The notes: generated by a model not told the origin, from the sequence alone. Positions 1 through 12,169 are shown, numbered from the stretch's first letter. The stretch: 64,000 bases of DNA from Adineta steineri (GCA_905250115.1 CAJNOI010000249.1:1-64000); one strand, 5' to 3'. Program-made: numbers and translations.

Positions 1-352
1 TTCACAATCTCAGCAATGGAATAGGAATAAAGTCGCGAGTAATCAATGATTATCAAAACACATCAACAGAGTGTTCTGTTAAAGAGAAAATGTTTTTTTC
101 TTGCAGGAAATCGTTTATTAGAATAAAAGACGTGATAAATATTAAATGAAATTAAATAGCTCGCTAAAGTTATTTGAGTCAACACACACCAGACTGAATT
201 AATATAAATCAAATCTGAACTAAGCAATATAACTGACGCATTGCAGTTCTAGTTATTTCAGAAAGCTGGTTTGTTGGTTAAATCAAATTTAACTTCGTTT
301 TAAATCGCCCAGTGTGTTTGTAATCTTAGCCGTCTATTTATTTTCAAGTAAA
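1..352. other. 5' flank without a recognised gene
   Basis: AT-rich sequence upstream of the large receptor gene. I see no convincing ORF, RNA gene or repeat. It probably holds the promoter and 5' untranslated region of the gene that starts at 366, but no clear TATA box or initiator could be singled out. Confidence 0.5.
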
Positions 353-373
353 ATGAAATACAGGCATGTATAA
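353..373 (+). promoter_or_regulatory. short upstream ORF overlapping the receptor start
   Basis: An ATG at 353 opens a six-codon frame that ends with TAA at 371-373. It overlaps the proposed receptor start (ATG at 366) in a different frame. If the transcript begins upstream of 353 this uORF would lower initiation at 366. Otherwise the in-frame ATG at 420 region or an unseen upstream exon could supply the start. The ORF is seen directly; a regulatory role is inference. Confidence 0.35.
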
Positions 374-3300
374 TTCACAAGTTTGGATTACACTGCTTTG
401 CAGCTTACTGAAGTTCTCCATGGAAGATAATAATCATCATTGGATGATCTACTCGAAAGACAAAACTCATACACAATGCTTCGTCATTGACTACCGTTAT
501 TACTGTCGTCCAGTCACAGTTGATACCATTGATAAATCATGCAAGGGCGGGGACTCATGGACTTTTGACAAGTTGGAGAAGCTCAACGTGACAACTGAAC
601 ATTTGATGAATTGGTTAATACCTTTTTATTTAATCGAACAATACGCTGCTCATTTAGATGACAATGAAAATACTCGTGTAACTGAAGCAACGATCTGCAA
701 CTGTAGTCAAAATCAAATTGGCAGATATTGCGAATATAATTTCAATTTGAGGGTGATTACGCCTGGTAAATGGTTAAGTGATCAGATGACCATATCTTAT
801 TCAAATAGTTATGAAACACTTACAAGACTTGTAGATGGCATCATATGTCCAGGAGCAGATATGTTTCTCGAGTGGCGACATATTTGCGATGGGTTCACTC
901 AGTGTGCAAATGGGGCTGATGAGCTTGATTGTGATCTGTTGGAATTTTTCAAATGTGAAACAGATGAGTTTCAATGTCGTAATGGAATGTGTATTCCAGT
1001 CGAATTTGCCTTCGATGCAACGCCTGATTGTATGGATTTGAGTGATGAGCAAGTACTCGGTGAACCCTACAAAGATTATCATCCCTGCGTAAAACAATCG
1101 ACGTTCGGGTGTGATGATCAACTGTGTCATAAAGATCAGTTTTCATGTGGAAATGGTGAATGCATTTCATGGTCGGCAATTCTGAACGACCAGAAAGATT
1201 GTGGTAACTTCCGTGATATCGCCTACATTTGTGAAATATCGAACTTGGTATTAGCAAATCGTGGAGAATGGCCTAGTATTTGTAAACAAACGATGGAAGT
1301 TGTTCCTCTTTTGACAGACAGTTCAGACTGTCGACAAACTCTTGGACATTTATTACAAACTCATCCTTCTCAGCAACTCAGAGAGCTTGCGGTCATCAAT
1401 CTCAGAGCTCGTTGTGATAATCTTATCCTATATTTGGAACAAAATGCTTTCTTTCCAGGTTTGAAAATGATCTACAATCGCTCTCGTATCGAAATATTCA
1501 TCAGCAATCCAAGTAATTTAAACAAACACATACCGAAGACACCTGATCTATACTATTTCACTGGTGCCATTGTTTGCGATGGGACACCGTTAAACATATC
1601 GGAAAAAATCTCGTTCAATCATCAAGAATTGCAAAAGCTCACTTCTTACCCATTTTTTCCACTCTTTCATCTAATTTGTCAAAAAATAATGAAACAATCG
1701 TTGAGTAACACGGAAAATAAAAATAATTTGGATTCGTTAACCTCACCACCGTTCCATCGATGTAAAAATACATCAGATCGCGTGTCGTTACGTCGAGTCA
1801 ATGATGGTTATATTGATTGTCTTTATGGCGATGATGAGAGAAACCCCGATTATCCAATGACTCAACTGTTTCGTTATCAATGTCAAACTGTCACATCCCC
1901 ATCTCAATATGTCAGCTATGCTAAATTAGGTGATGGTGTGAATGATTGTGCCGACGGAAGTGATGAAGTATCCAATGAGATACGTTGGTCAACCTTCAAA
2001 TGTGATGTGAATGATAACTATGCGTGTTGGATTTTTCAAGGTGATCAGTTCGGAGAGAACCGACTAAAAGACGTTCGACTTCATTTTCATCGTTACTGTG
2101 ATTCGATCTGGGATTTAATGGATGGTCGAGACGAAAAGAACTGCTCAGATTGGATGTGTGATCCCGGTTTGTACAAGTGCAATCGAACAGGACAATGTAT
2201 CGAACGAAAATACTTTTGTGATGGTGAATTCGATTGTGATGATGGTGAAGACGAAGTAAACTGTTCTTTACCATGGGCACCATGGAATCTCGAAGTAAAA
2301 TGCAACAAGAGCGATGAGTTTTTCTGCATCACTGATGACTATGTGAAGAATCAAAGTTTGAATCGTTCTTGTATTCATCGAAGCCGAGTAGGTGATGACC
2401 ATATTGATTGTATTGGAGCCCGATATGAACGTAACGTTGCATCGTGCCCTGATCATCGGATGGTTGGTGATCGTTTCTTGTGCGATAATGGACGGAAATG
2501 CATCGATTACATGGCAGTATGCAATGGAATCAAAGACTGTGTGGACGAAACTGATGAGTCAATTTGCTATTGGAATACTGGCTATTGTCCTGCTGGCCAG
2601 TTTTCCTGTGCGGACCAAAAGGGCTGTAAGAACAAGAGGTGTACAGCAGAAATGAAATGCAATGATAAGTCCCATCGTTTCTGGTGTCCGAATTCAACTA
2701 GTGAAAATTATGTCTATCGCTCGAGTAAGGATAGATCGATATTTGATATTAAAAAAGGATGTTACAATCAATTGAAATCCAACACCAAACTTTCAATTCC
2801 ATCTTTATCCGTAAGTCATCAAGTGAAAGCATTCGTTGATCGATACTATTACTGTAATCGAGGTTTTTATCTGCAAGCAGTCGACAGCTCCGAATTCTTC
2901 TGCTTTTGTCCGCCGACTTTTTACGGCGATCGTTGCCAATTCAACAGTCGACGAGTAACTGTTCGACTGCGTTTCGATCGAAGACAACGCCCTGATCTTC
3001 CACTTATTCTGAACGTCCTCGTCATGCTTCTTCTAAACGAAAGCATAGTACTTGATCATCGATTTTTTCTTGATGAAGCCACAGAATACTCAGCAAAATC
3101 TACGACCCTCTTGATCTATCCTCGTCCGAAACCACCGGGTACTTATTCTGTTCGAATTGAGACCTATCATTCTACAGAATTAATCCATTTCTGGGAATAT
3201 CCAATCAGTCCACTGGACTTTTTGCCTGTATTACGTATTGTCAAAGTGCTTCGATTTCCTGCTCGTTCACTTCCCTGGCTTTGTTCACACAACTATTGTG

Positions 3301-5174
3301 AAAACAATGGAACCTGCCATCAACGAGAGGACAACCGATTCCTCTGCATTTGTGCATACGGTTGGAAAGGTAAACTGTGCGAGATGAAAACTGAGCACAT
3401 TCATTGTGCATCACATTCACTGGCACGAACAGAAACCATCTGTGTTTGTCCACAAGGCTACCTCGAACCTTACTGTTACGTTCAGAATCTAAAATGCCAA
3501 CAAAACAAGTGTGAACTGAATGAAACTTGCATTCCACGATCACATCCTCCTATCTATGGACATATTTGTATCTGTAACACATCTAATTGTAATATCAACC
3601 GACCAGTGATTAGTGTTCAGCGACAAGAGCCGAATCAATCACCATTTCTTTTGCAATTACTCCAGCTCACAGGAGACTATCCGACAATACGTCAGCAAAT
3701 CCTCGTTCAGCCGCTGACTACGTTTCCTTTGATCAAAACGATTAAAACGCGTGATTGGGGTTATGTAATTGGAGAACAACCTGAAATTGGATTACTCTTC
3801 ACTTTTGAATCAAATGCATATTCAATCGAGACTACCTTATATTTGCTCTTTATTAATTGTTCCAGTACGATGCGAAACTTTTCCGTTAATCTTGATCAAC
3901 AACTAAACAAATGTCATGTTCTACCTGAAAATCAACGACATGCTGTTACCTTGTTTGGCAATTTTTGCCAAAGTTTCATCTATGGTACTTGCTTTATATC
4001 TGATGGATATCTCTGTTACTGTGGTTATCCGAATAAAAATCACAGTAATTGTCTTTCTTATCAACGACGATACACAGTATGTAGCTATTGTCAAAATCAA
4101 GGACACTGTGTTCAAGGTGATCTAACAAACAGAACTGATTTTGCTTGTGTATGCCCAAAGTGTGTCACAGGTGTGCTGTGCCAGTTTTCACCTAGTCGTT
4201 TCTCTATCTCGCTAGAATTTCTCATTGAGAAAACAGACTGGGGTCGCGGACATTTTATCGCACCGATAATTCTCTTCGTCATCGGAATGTTCTTTAACTA
4301 TCTGTCCATTACCACTTTCGCACAACGAAAACTTCGTAACAACGGAGTAGCTCTTCATCTTCTGGCAACGTCAGTGTTTAGTTTGTTGGTGCTGATATTG
4401 TTGCTTGTACGGATTAGCTATCTCTATATGGTACGACGTATCATAATCTCGAATGAAGTAAATACAGTCGTATGCAAGAGTCTACCCATGCTCATGTACA
4501 CTTTCTACTATGTCACTTTGTGGTTAATGGCTATAGTTACAGTACAAAGAGCACTGGCTGCAGTACAATATTCTCGCTGGTCTTCGTTGCAAGAGCCAAA
4601 GAGAGCAGTTTCATTGATATTGGGGATTGTATTGATTGTTTCAAGTTCGAATTACATATTTATCACTCAATACAAATTAGTCAATCATCCTGATTATTCA
4701 TTTCCTTGGTGTATTCGTGAAATTCCACCGAATCAGCAAGTACTGACACAAGGTTTGGCTTTAGCTCATCAGGCAGTTCCTTTCCTGGTTAACATTACCG
4801 CAGCATTGATCATCATTTTGACAATCACTCGATCGAAGGTGAATGCTCATGGAAAAAGTACACACAATGCTCTGATTGATGAAACACGCAAACTAATCGA
4901 TCTCCTGCTGGGTCCGATTGCCTGTTTTATAGCACAGTTAGCTGAAATCGTCATTCTTTTTTTGAATGCTTGTGATTATGATAGCAATGCATGGTTCTCC
5001 AAAATTACTCTACTTAGCTACTACATCTCGTTCGCACCACAAATGAGTATTTTCTTTCTCTATATTATACCTTCGTCACAGTATTATAATATATTTGTGA
5101 AAGAAACCTGTTTGGGTAAATATCTATCGAACATAATAAAATCATGGACCATTCTTCTCAACTGGAAACGCTGA
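366..5174 (+). CDS. LDLa/EGF ectodomain 7TM receptor, single exon
   Basis: A 1602-residue single-exon ORF. Residues 1-18 form a weak hydrophobic signal peptide. LDL-receptor class A repeats with the CDG...DCxDGxDE pattern lie near residues 158-189, 195-228, 254-279, 464-535 (divergent pair), 596-633 and 694-734. EGF-like segments (CxCxxGxxGxxC type) lie near 830-858, 972-1006, 1010-1090 and 1237-1272. Seven hydrophobic helices fill about 1295-1580, with a QRAL motif after TM3 in place of DRY and a short cytoplasmic tail. This layout is a G-protein-coupled receptor with a large Cys-rich, probably ligand- or lipoprotein-binding ectodomain. It recalls mollusc GRL101 in general plan, but leucine-rich repeats are absent and EGF modules are present. 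Such receptors are multi-copy in bdelloids (recalled). The ligand is unknown. An AATAAA lies 114 bp after the stop. Confidence 0.88.
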   Translation: MYNSQVWITLLCSLLKFSMEDNNHHWMIYSKDKTHTQCFVIDYRYYCRPVTVDTIDKSCKGGDSWTFDKLEKLNVTTEHLMNWLIPFYLIEQYAAHLDDNENTRVTEATICNCSQNQIGRYCEYNFNLRVITPGKWLSDQMTISYSNSYETLTRLVDGIICPGADMFLEWRHICDGFTQCANGADELDCDLLEFFKCETDEFQCRNGMCIPVEFAFDATPDCMDLSDEQVLGEPYKDYHPCVKQSTFGCDDQLCHKDQFSCGNGECISWSAILNDQKDCGNFRDIAYICEISNLVLANRGEWPSICKQTMEVVPLLTDSSDCRQTLGHLLQTHPSQQLRELAVINLRARCDNLILYLEQNAFFPGLKMIYNRSRIEIFISNPSNLNKHIPKTPDLYYFTGAIVCDGTPLNISEKISFNHQELQKLTSYPFFPLFHLICQKIMKQSLSNTENKNNLDSLTSPPFHRCKNTSDRVSLRRVNDGYIDCLYGDDERNPDYPMTQLFRYQCQTVTSPSQYVSYAKLGDGVNDCADGSDEVSNEIRWSTFKCDVNDNYACWIFQGDQFGENRLKDVRLHFHRYCDSIWDLMDGRDEKNCSDWMCDPGLYKCNRTGQCIERKYFCDGEFDCDDGEDEVNCSLPWAPWNLEVKCNKSDEFFCITDDYVKNQSLNRSCIHRSRVGDDHIDCIGARYERNVASCPDHRMVGDRFLCDNGRKCIDYMAVCNGIKDCVDETDESICYWNTGYCPAGQFSCADQKGCKNKRCTAEMKCNDKSHRFWCPNSTSENYVYRSSKDRSIFDIKKGCYNQLKSNTKLSIPSLSVSHQVKAFVDRYYYCNRGFYLQAVDSSEFFCFCPPTFYGDRCQFNSRRVTVRLRFDRRQRPDLPLILNVLVMLLLNESIVLDHRFFLDEATEYSAKSTTLLIYPRPKPPGTYSVRIETYHSTELIHFWEYPISPLDFLPVLRIVKVLRFPARSLPWLCSHNYCENNGTCHQREDNRFLCICAYGWKGKLCEMKTEHIHCASHSLARTETICVCPQGYLEPYCYVQNLKCQQNKCELNETCIPRSHPPIYGHICICNTSNCNINRPVISVQRQEPNQSPFLLQLLQLTGDYPTIRQQILVQPLTTFPLIKTIKTRDWGYVIGEQPEIGLLFTFESNAYSIETTLYLLFINCSSTMRNFSVNLDQQLNKCHVLPENQRHAVTLFGNFCQSFIYGTCFISDGYLCYCGYPNKNHSNCLSYQRRYTVCSYCQNQGHCVQGDLTNRTDFACVCPKCVTGVLCQFSPSRFSISLEFLIEKTDWGRGHFIAPIILFVIGMFFNYLSITTFAQRKLRNNGVALHLLATSVFSLLVLILLLVRISYLYMVRRIIISNEVNTVVCKSLPMLMYTFYYVTLWLMAIVTVQRALAAVQYSRWSSLQEPKRAVSLILGIVLIVSSSNYIFITQYKLVNHPDYSFPWCIREIPPNQQVLTQGLALAHQAVPFLVNITAALIIILTITRSKVNAHGKSTHNALIDETRKLIDLLLGPIACFIAQLAEIVILFLNACDYDSNAWFSKITLLSYYISFAPQMSIFFLYIIPSSQYYNIFVKETCLGKYLSNIIKSWTILLNWKR

Positions 5175-5287
5175 GAAATATAACTGTAACAGTCTGGATG
5201 ATCGTTTTTACAACATGAAAACTAAAATATTCGATGTGGGCCTTATCAATGTCTTCATCCTTTCCTTTTTAAAACTCATAAAACCTC

Positions 5288-5293
5288 AATAAA
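5288..5293 (+). terminator. AATAAA polyadenylation signal of the receptor gene
   Basis: AATAAA hexamer 114 bp after the TGA that closes the receptor ORF, in a position usual for animal 3' ends. Cleavage has not been shown. Confidence 0.45.
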
Positions 5294-5767
5294 CAGAGAA
5301 CATGCAATTACAGAAGAAAAACCACCATTTCTCTTTTGTCTACACTTACTAACTTAAATGTTTTTTCTTTCTTATTTATTATATCTGACAACCGTAAAAA
5401 TAAAAAAAGGAAAAGTAGACTATCTTCACTCATCGTTCATTTCAATCGAATTCTTGATGTGTTTATTTTTTAACAGTTACTTTTATCAATTTTCTTTGTT
5501 GTACTTATTACTGTTCCATGTTGTACTCTTGTCGGTGCTTTTGATATTGATCCAACTTCAAATATACTTATTTTCTTTTACTCGAACATTGGCCATTTGT
5601 TTTATTGCATTTGCACGGATGGATGGATTTTCCTACAGTTCAATAACTATTAAACTTCGTACTTTAAATACAATTAAATTTGTTCGACGAACTACATGTA
5701 CTTGCACAATACTTCATATTCTTGCTAAGAGATGGGTACGGGTGTTTCATTCATTTATCACTCACAT
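5294..5767. other. AT-rich intergenic stretch
   Basis: T-rich sequence. The only long frame through it gives a low-complexity hydrophobic peptide that runs into the CCCACA tract and has no recognisable domain. I see no gene. Confidence 0.5.
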
Positions 5768-5878
5768 TCCACCCACACCCACACCCACACCCACCCACAC
5801 CCCCACCCACACCCACACCCACACCCACCCACACCCCCACCCACACCCACACCCACACCCATCCACACCTACACCCTC
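5768..5878 (+). repeat. interstitial CCCACA (telomere-unit) tract, C-rich arm only
   Basis: About 110 bp of ACACCCACACCC-type repeat, mostly CCCACA with some CCCACCCACA and CCCCCA variants. It decays at its right end to CCATCCACACCTACACC. CCCACA is the complement of TGTGGG, which I recall as the Adineta vaga telomere unit. Unlike the paired elements further right, there is no G-rich partner arm nearby. Peptides read through it are Pro/His/Thr low complexity. Confidence 0.85.
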
Positions 5879-6120
5879 ACACGTACATCCAAAAACTGTA
5901 ATTATTGGTAATTACTGATTAATCTAAAGATCTATTAGAAATTGCCAAGGTTACTGCAATTAGAATGGGGGCCAAGAAAAATGCAAATGAAATACACAGA
6001 CAAACAAAAATAATCAAAATCCATGATTTTAGGTAAATAAGTGTTGTGTGAAATTACTACGGAAATAGTTAGTTACGTAACTACATAAATATGAATTATT
6101 AGGATTCTGTTCTTATTCTT

Positions 6121-9100
6121 TTAATTTGTTAAAGGTGCAGATCCAATGTTTAGTGTATGCTCTGGTTTGCATATGACTTGTAACAGATTGATTAATTCTT
6201 TTTCAAATTCAAGTTGAATATTTAAACTGTCTAGTTCAGTTGGAGCGTATTGATCTAGTGGTAATTCGATATAGACACCATTCAAATCAGTAGCAATGGT
6301 TAATGTAACTATGGTTCCATTTTGATTAAAATGAGCAGAGCAAATAAGTATCAGCTTCCAATTTTGTTTATTTCGTTGATAAGATAATAAATCAACATTT
6401 TTACGTTCAGACATATCTTGTCGATACTCCAACCAACGACAACGACCATCATACCATGAACATGATGGATGTTGGATGATAAAGTTTACTTTGGCAGATT
6501 CAAATGCAAGTGAAGCTTTATTAAATATTAAATTTATCGAATTCTGACTCGAACGAAGTGTAGTTGATTCAAGTGAAAGTAAAGCTTTCGTCGCATTACT
6601 AAGCTGTTGATCAAATGGCATAGAACTTTGTTCGAGAATGTGAATAACTGATTCTAAACGATATTCTAACTGTTCAACCGTCCATTGATACTCCGCATAT
6701 TCAAAACCTTTATCAAAGGTTGTCATAACATAAGTTTTTAATTGGTTTATTAATCCAGATGCTGATTCCGGTGCAACGCCTGTAATAAAAAAGAATTTAA
6801 TACCTGTATTAGTTTATTCGAACTGAATCACATAATAACTACTCAACGCAAAAGCCGTAGAGATAAGAATTGGTCTAATCGTATGCCTAACTCAATTCCG
6901 TCGTAGATAAAGTGTTAGATAAGAGTATGCAACTAAGACCAACGATCCATAATGAATTCAATCTTTTACAATAGGTAACGACTCAAAAAAGATCTACTTC
7001 AGTGATATCACACACCTGTTTGATTGGCAGCTTCATTTATTTTCCGCATAATTATCGTAGAAGCATCTTCAATTTGATGCGGCGCTAGCTTTTCACTGTC
7101 ACGATGTTTAGGTCCTGGTTCAAGACTAGTTAACAACCAAAATAAAATTGCACAAACACTTGAAGCATCAATTGTTGGACTACGGCGAACATGTATCAGG
7201 ACATTTCGTTCTTTAGGTGTCTTGTCCTTCAATGTTGGTGAATTGAGTTGTGGAACGCGAAAAAAAATATTACCCATAGTGGTACCTAGATGTGTTTGTT
7301 TATATACTTCTTTTTCTTCGAAAGAGGAGCAATCAACATCATCTTCACGAGTTTCAATATACGCTAATCCAAAATCAATGACATGAATTTCACCCGTTTC
7401 AATTGGTGCATTTGGTTGACAAACAAATAATAAATTACTTGGTTTTATATCACGATGTATAACACCTCTGCTATGAATATCTTTGATAGTTAGAAGCAAT
7501 TTTTTAGTTAATTTAACCGCATTCAGCAAAGTTATATCTTCATGTTTATCCATAAACGCTTCTAAAGTTTCTCCATCGATATGATTCATAATTACCCAAT
7601 AGGGTTTGTCGGCAGCTATAGCATCTTCCATTTCGTTAGGTATATTTGAATAATCATTTGTATACTGCGTTAATTCAGTAACATTTTTTATACCTAAAAA
7701 ATAAACATGCATTATAGAATTCATAAAGAAGGAAATTTTTTAAAAGAGTTACCTCGTAGTGCTTTTAAAGCGACTAATTCTCGATGAGCGCGCATTCTTC
7801 GTTCTTTTAAATAGTCACTTTGTCCTTTGCTAGTTTTTTTTGTTTTAGTGTCATGTGAATAAACTTTTATTGCTGCCATTTTCGTTGGATCATTTTTAAA
7901 GAATATTCTGCGTACTTCACCCTGGCCACCTGCATTTCCTGCTTGTGAATTCATAGATGTCCAGTCCGCCGGAACATCGTTTGGTAAATCACGATTTGCT
8001 TTAAGAAAATAAAAATGGAAATACAATCAAACTTGTACTGATTTTCTGGCAGATTATCTTCCATGAAATATGTACGTTATAAATGAAGACGGTATTTCAA
8101 TTGATCAATTAATAACACACTCAACAGAATTTATCAGAAAGATAAGAGTTGTTTCAATAATATCAGAAATGAATATTTTATTTCTTAGGAAATACGCATT
8201 CAATCATCTTACCTTGATCTTTGACATCATTAAGAGCTTGTCTAAATAGTCGACTTGGATTTCCAAGCGATCGATCATCAACAACAGTTGGACTTTTGTT
8301 ATCGTTAAGCGATCCTGTGAAACGTCGTGAATCTTCATTTGATTCATTATGAGTTTTATTTGCGAGTGCGGATTCACTCTTGTGAAAGTTTGGTACAGCT
8401 TCTTTTTCTATGTCTAATTAATAAAAACACAAACTTAAAAAATAGTTCCAACTTACTTTGTGAAACACAAATTAAAATGAATGTTGAGTTATAGAGGGTG
8501 AAAGGTTGGAGCCGTCCACCCGCCTCCAGGGGCATTCACAAGAATTTTTTAATTCAGGAATTGACGATTCTGCAAGGGCTATCATTCTAGAAAAAGTAAA
8601 TCTGTAGGGGAGGGAGGGAAATCTTACCGATCCCTTCTCTGGAAACATCCCTATGAACGACACATTATAGATCGTGACAAACACTCTTAGCACCACATCC
8701 TTCTTGTCAAGAACTATGATAGACTTTATAGTATTTTCTCAGTTGCAATGTAACTAAGTAGCGCATTTATGTTTCTCATTTTAACCCTACAGGGATTGCA
8801 TTAATAGATTTTATTATACAGGCATAAAATGTAGAACAATAGTTTGAATATACGATTGAAATAATTTTATATATATGAAAAATTTATGGTAAATGAATTT
8901 TTTTTATGAAATAAAATCATGAATGGGTGTTTTATACTCATCTCGTATTCACACATACTCTCAAAATAGTTTCTATGTTGTTCATATTCATTAATGTCTT
9001 CATGTATCATTAGATTTATTTTTTCTTGGTTTTGTTAGCTATAAATATATACATAAAGATTTATAATAGTATCACTCTGGAACTACCATGAAAGGGAATA

Positions 9101-10654
9101 AAAGTAACGGTTGAGCTCAACAAATCGTGTACTTACCAGATGTTGATGCTATAAGTAAATTTGTATTACTATTTGTAAGAGTTGAATCTAAATATTTTTC
9201 TACATCGTACGTGACATTATTTAAGACATGGGGACTATGTTGAATTGCTTTGTCCACAGAATCATAACTAAAATTGAAATCGATTATTTTGAAAATAAAA
9301 CTTGATCGATAGTATCACAAATCTTACTCGTCATAGTTGATTATCATATAGTTTTGTGCTATTTCAGTTGTCACAATTGTACCATATTGACCAAAATAAG
9401 ATTTTAATTCTTGTTCTGGTATAACATTTGATGGTTTGAACGAAAGGCATTTTAATGCGCATATGAATCTTTGCGCCTTAAGTTTTTTCAAATTCTTTGC
9501 TACTCGTAATTCTCTATAAATATAAACAGTATGACCGTTCAGAGTATGTGGACGATTTTCCTTTTTCATTAGATTATCAACTGATTGTAATTCTTCGTAT
9601 ATGGCAACACATCGTCGAGGTGGATCTTTATTTGTAAAGAAGAACAAGCATTTTAATCGTAAAAAAACACCTTAGATATGAGTTGTGAGAAATATATAGA
9701 TGTAAATATAGAAATAACGTTTAAAAAAAATAAGTCTGGATTAAGGATTGGTATGATTACTGTAAATCACATTTAAGGTTGGGAATATGACTAACATTTC
9801 AAAGAATTTTGTAATCTTGATAAAAGTCTAATCACGACAAACTTTCAATGCAGCTACAAGATCATTTTTTTCAATATTGCGCGGCTCGATGTCTTATGAA
9901 AAATGTATACTCTGGCAATGGAATTTTTCTTAATTTTTGTTCCGTCTGATCGTTAGTGACACTCGTTACACTATTTTTCATTGGTATCAAAAGCTAACTC
10001 GTACTCTTATTATGAAATCTTACTGAGATTAGAGCGAATGAATTAATATTAAGTAGCTAAAGTAAAGTAACTATGACTAAATGTAAAAGTATTTGAGAGG
10101 TACTTGCAAAAATTGATTTTTAATAATCTTTACAGATTTACGACCAAAACTAATGAGCTGAAGTGATGCATTTAAGATTTCATCTTTTAATTTGTTCTTC
10201 TACGAATTGAAATATTTCGTTTTTTCAATTTCACCTCGCATGTGAAGTAAAGAAGAACTTAAATGCAAATAGCCAATGTGCGTTTGCATACTACCATCAG
10301 CGTTATTATCAACTTTGTAGTAAATCGTAGTAATAGAAATAATAGAACATTTACGGCTCATGATAATCAAAAATAGTGTTCACATTGATCTCTAGACCTG
10401 AATTTATGATATTCCTTATTACATCATGTATCAATATCCCGTTGTTTGACAAATCAGAAAATTTTTCATATTAAGGATTACTATTGCCTACCTGAAGGTA
10501 TGTTACAACTTTTTACAGGTCCAAATTTCGATAAATAGTTAAATAAATCGACTCTCTGGTCATTATTGGTTAAATCTTCGATAAGAACTTTTCTTTTGTA
10601 ATCAGATGATTCACCGCCAGATTGAAGTGTGTTTATATCAGACGTGGCTGCCAT
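6121..10654 (-). CDS. RRM-RRM-protein kinase fusion, seven exons
   Basis: Exons (minus strand): 10654-10492, 9625-9328, 9267-9137, 8413-8213, 7998-7753, 7693-7016, 6779-6121. All have GT-AG ends, phases match, and they give about 791 aa. The first two exons hold an RRM (RNP2-like KVLIEDL, then RRCVAIYEEL). The second and third hold another (LKCLSF, KSYFGQYGTI, NYMIINYDD). A polar linker follows. The kinase has a Gly-rich loop GGQGEV, the Lys of AAIKVY, the catalytic loop HRDIKPSNLL, DFG in VIDFGLA, and an APE-like segment altered to RVPQL. The C-terminal 220 residues are of unknown type. It looks like an active Ser/Thr kinase steered by RNA or protein contacts of its RRMs. KIS/UHMK1 has the opposite order, kinase then a UHM. 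The start at 10654 is uncertain and more 5' exons may exist. Confidence 0.78.
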
Positions 10655-12169
10655 TGAATCGTAGTCGATCGATACAAAAGTTCTCGACTGAATATATCTA
10701 AAAATATCTAATGAAAAAGTTAAGTGTTGCATCTTACAGGTAGTAGTAATCATCATGTACGGATTCAAGATAACATTGCTGAGTATCTCAAATCTAACTG
10801 CAATATGGACGATTAATAGAGTCTTTGTAATTAGAATTATTTAAATGATATTTTATTATCGTACAATCGATGTTACGAATTTATTTGTGAACCGTAACGT
10901 GTTACTAATCAGTGTACCGTTAACGCTTTTTTTTTGAGCTAAATAAACGATAGTTTTGGAAAAAAACTAGCTCTGCAGTGGTTTTCGAAAAATAAATATG
11001 AAAATACTTCTTTTTCTAATTATGCTCTTCCAATATAACGCTAGGAAATACTTACACGATGATATAAAACGAAGAAAAATATGATATGTAAGAATGAAGC
11101 AACAACATCAATGCGGAGAGTATCAATATCAGGGGGGGGGGGAGCGATTCGTAACTGTATGATTTAAAAGGAGTTAATTTTGCTTTCCACATGATTTAAA
11201 TCAGTTTTTCCCCCTTGATCAAAATACTTCTCAATGTGGTTACACCAGACACGAAGTTGGTTTGTATAGTCGTTGAGGGAATAAATATCGAGAAAAACAG
11301 AAAATAAAAAGCATTTAAACGTTGAGAAAAATGTAGGCACGTGCGTGTAAGAGACAAAGCGAAACAGAACACTCGCAAACATAATATGGATAGAAAGAAA
11401 AGAAAAAAAAATATAAAGAACGACAAAAAGATTATGCCTGTTGTTTATTCCTTCCATAAAACAACCATTAGGGGCACGCCGCATAGGCGAGGGGAGGCAA
11501 TAGAAAGTTATTGCATACCTTGATATTCCTTATATTTTGATAGTTATTAGCAAAATATTTTGCGATCGTAAAACTACTCTTTCTCGCTTAACGCATTTTA
11601 ACCATGTGTCCGCCACCTATCGTAGTCAAAATATTCAAGAAAAGTCAATCAATATTAGTCCATTGGAAGAAAACAAAAGCCACTCTATTGTTTCTCCGTA
11701 TTAAGAAGAGAATCTAAGTCAGTTTTCGTTGTTTTTTTATTTTGTTCAAGCGCTTCTCATATCGTTACTACGTTTAGTATATTTTTATGTCTGATAAAAA
11801 TAAACTTTCTTATTACTTTACACAAAAATCGTGAACTCCACTTGAAGCATCATATAATTCGTGTGATAAAGTAATTACTAAATTCAGATAATGTGAATGT
11901 AAATGGAATTGTACTTCTTCTAATAAGATTCTACAATTGTTGATAGAGTTACATCAATTATTGACAGTGAAACTATTTAACAGAGAGAGTTTTGGCAACT
12001 CTAAGAATTACAGCTTCAATACAAGATGTTTTAAACTTATAGGCAATAAAAAAGAAAGCGAATTAAGAAAATTTATATTCATATATATTTTTTAAGAAAA
12101 TGTTTGATAAATTTGTTATCTGAAGTTTTTTCGATGAATTATATTGTCGAAAATTTTGTCTCTGTTTCT
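10655..12169. other. intergenic stretch with a G11 run
   Basis: No convincing gene. It may contain the 5' exon(s) of the RRM-kinase gene. A run of 11 G lies at 11132-11142. ORFs at 11160-11520 are low-complexity mirror images on both strands, with no domain. Confidence 0.4.

Noticed and set aside
5768-5878. True chromosome end
   Set aside because: Normal unique sequence with genes lies on both sides, so the tract is interstitial.
5358-5918. ORF of 186 codons leading into the CCCACA tract
   Set aside because: Phe/Leu/Tyr-rich low complexity from T-rich DNA, followed by the Pro/His/Thr translation of the repeat; no domain, no splice support.
11132-11142. G11 run as part of the TGTGGG family
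   Set aside because: A plain homopolymer without T or a facing C-rich arm.
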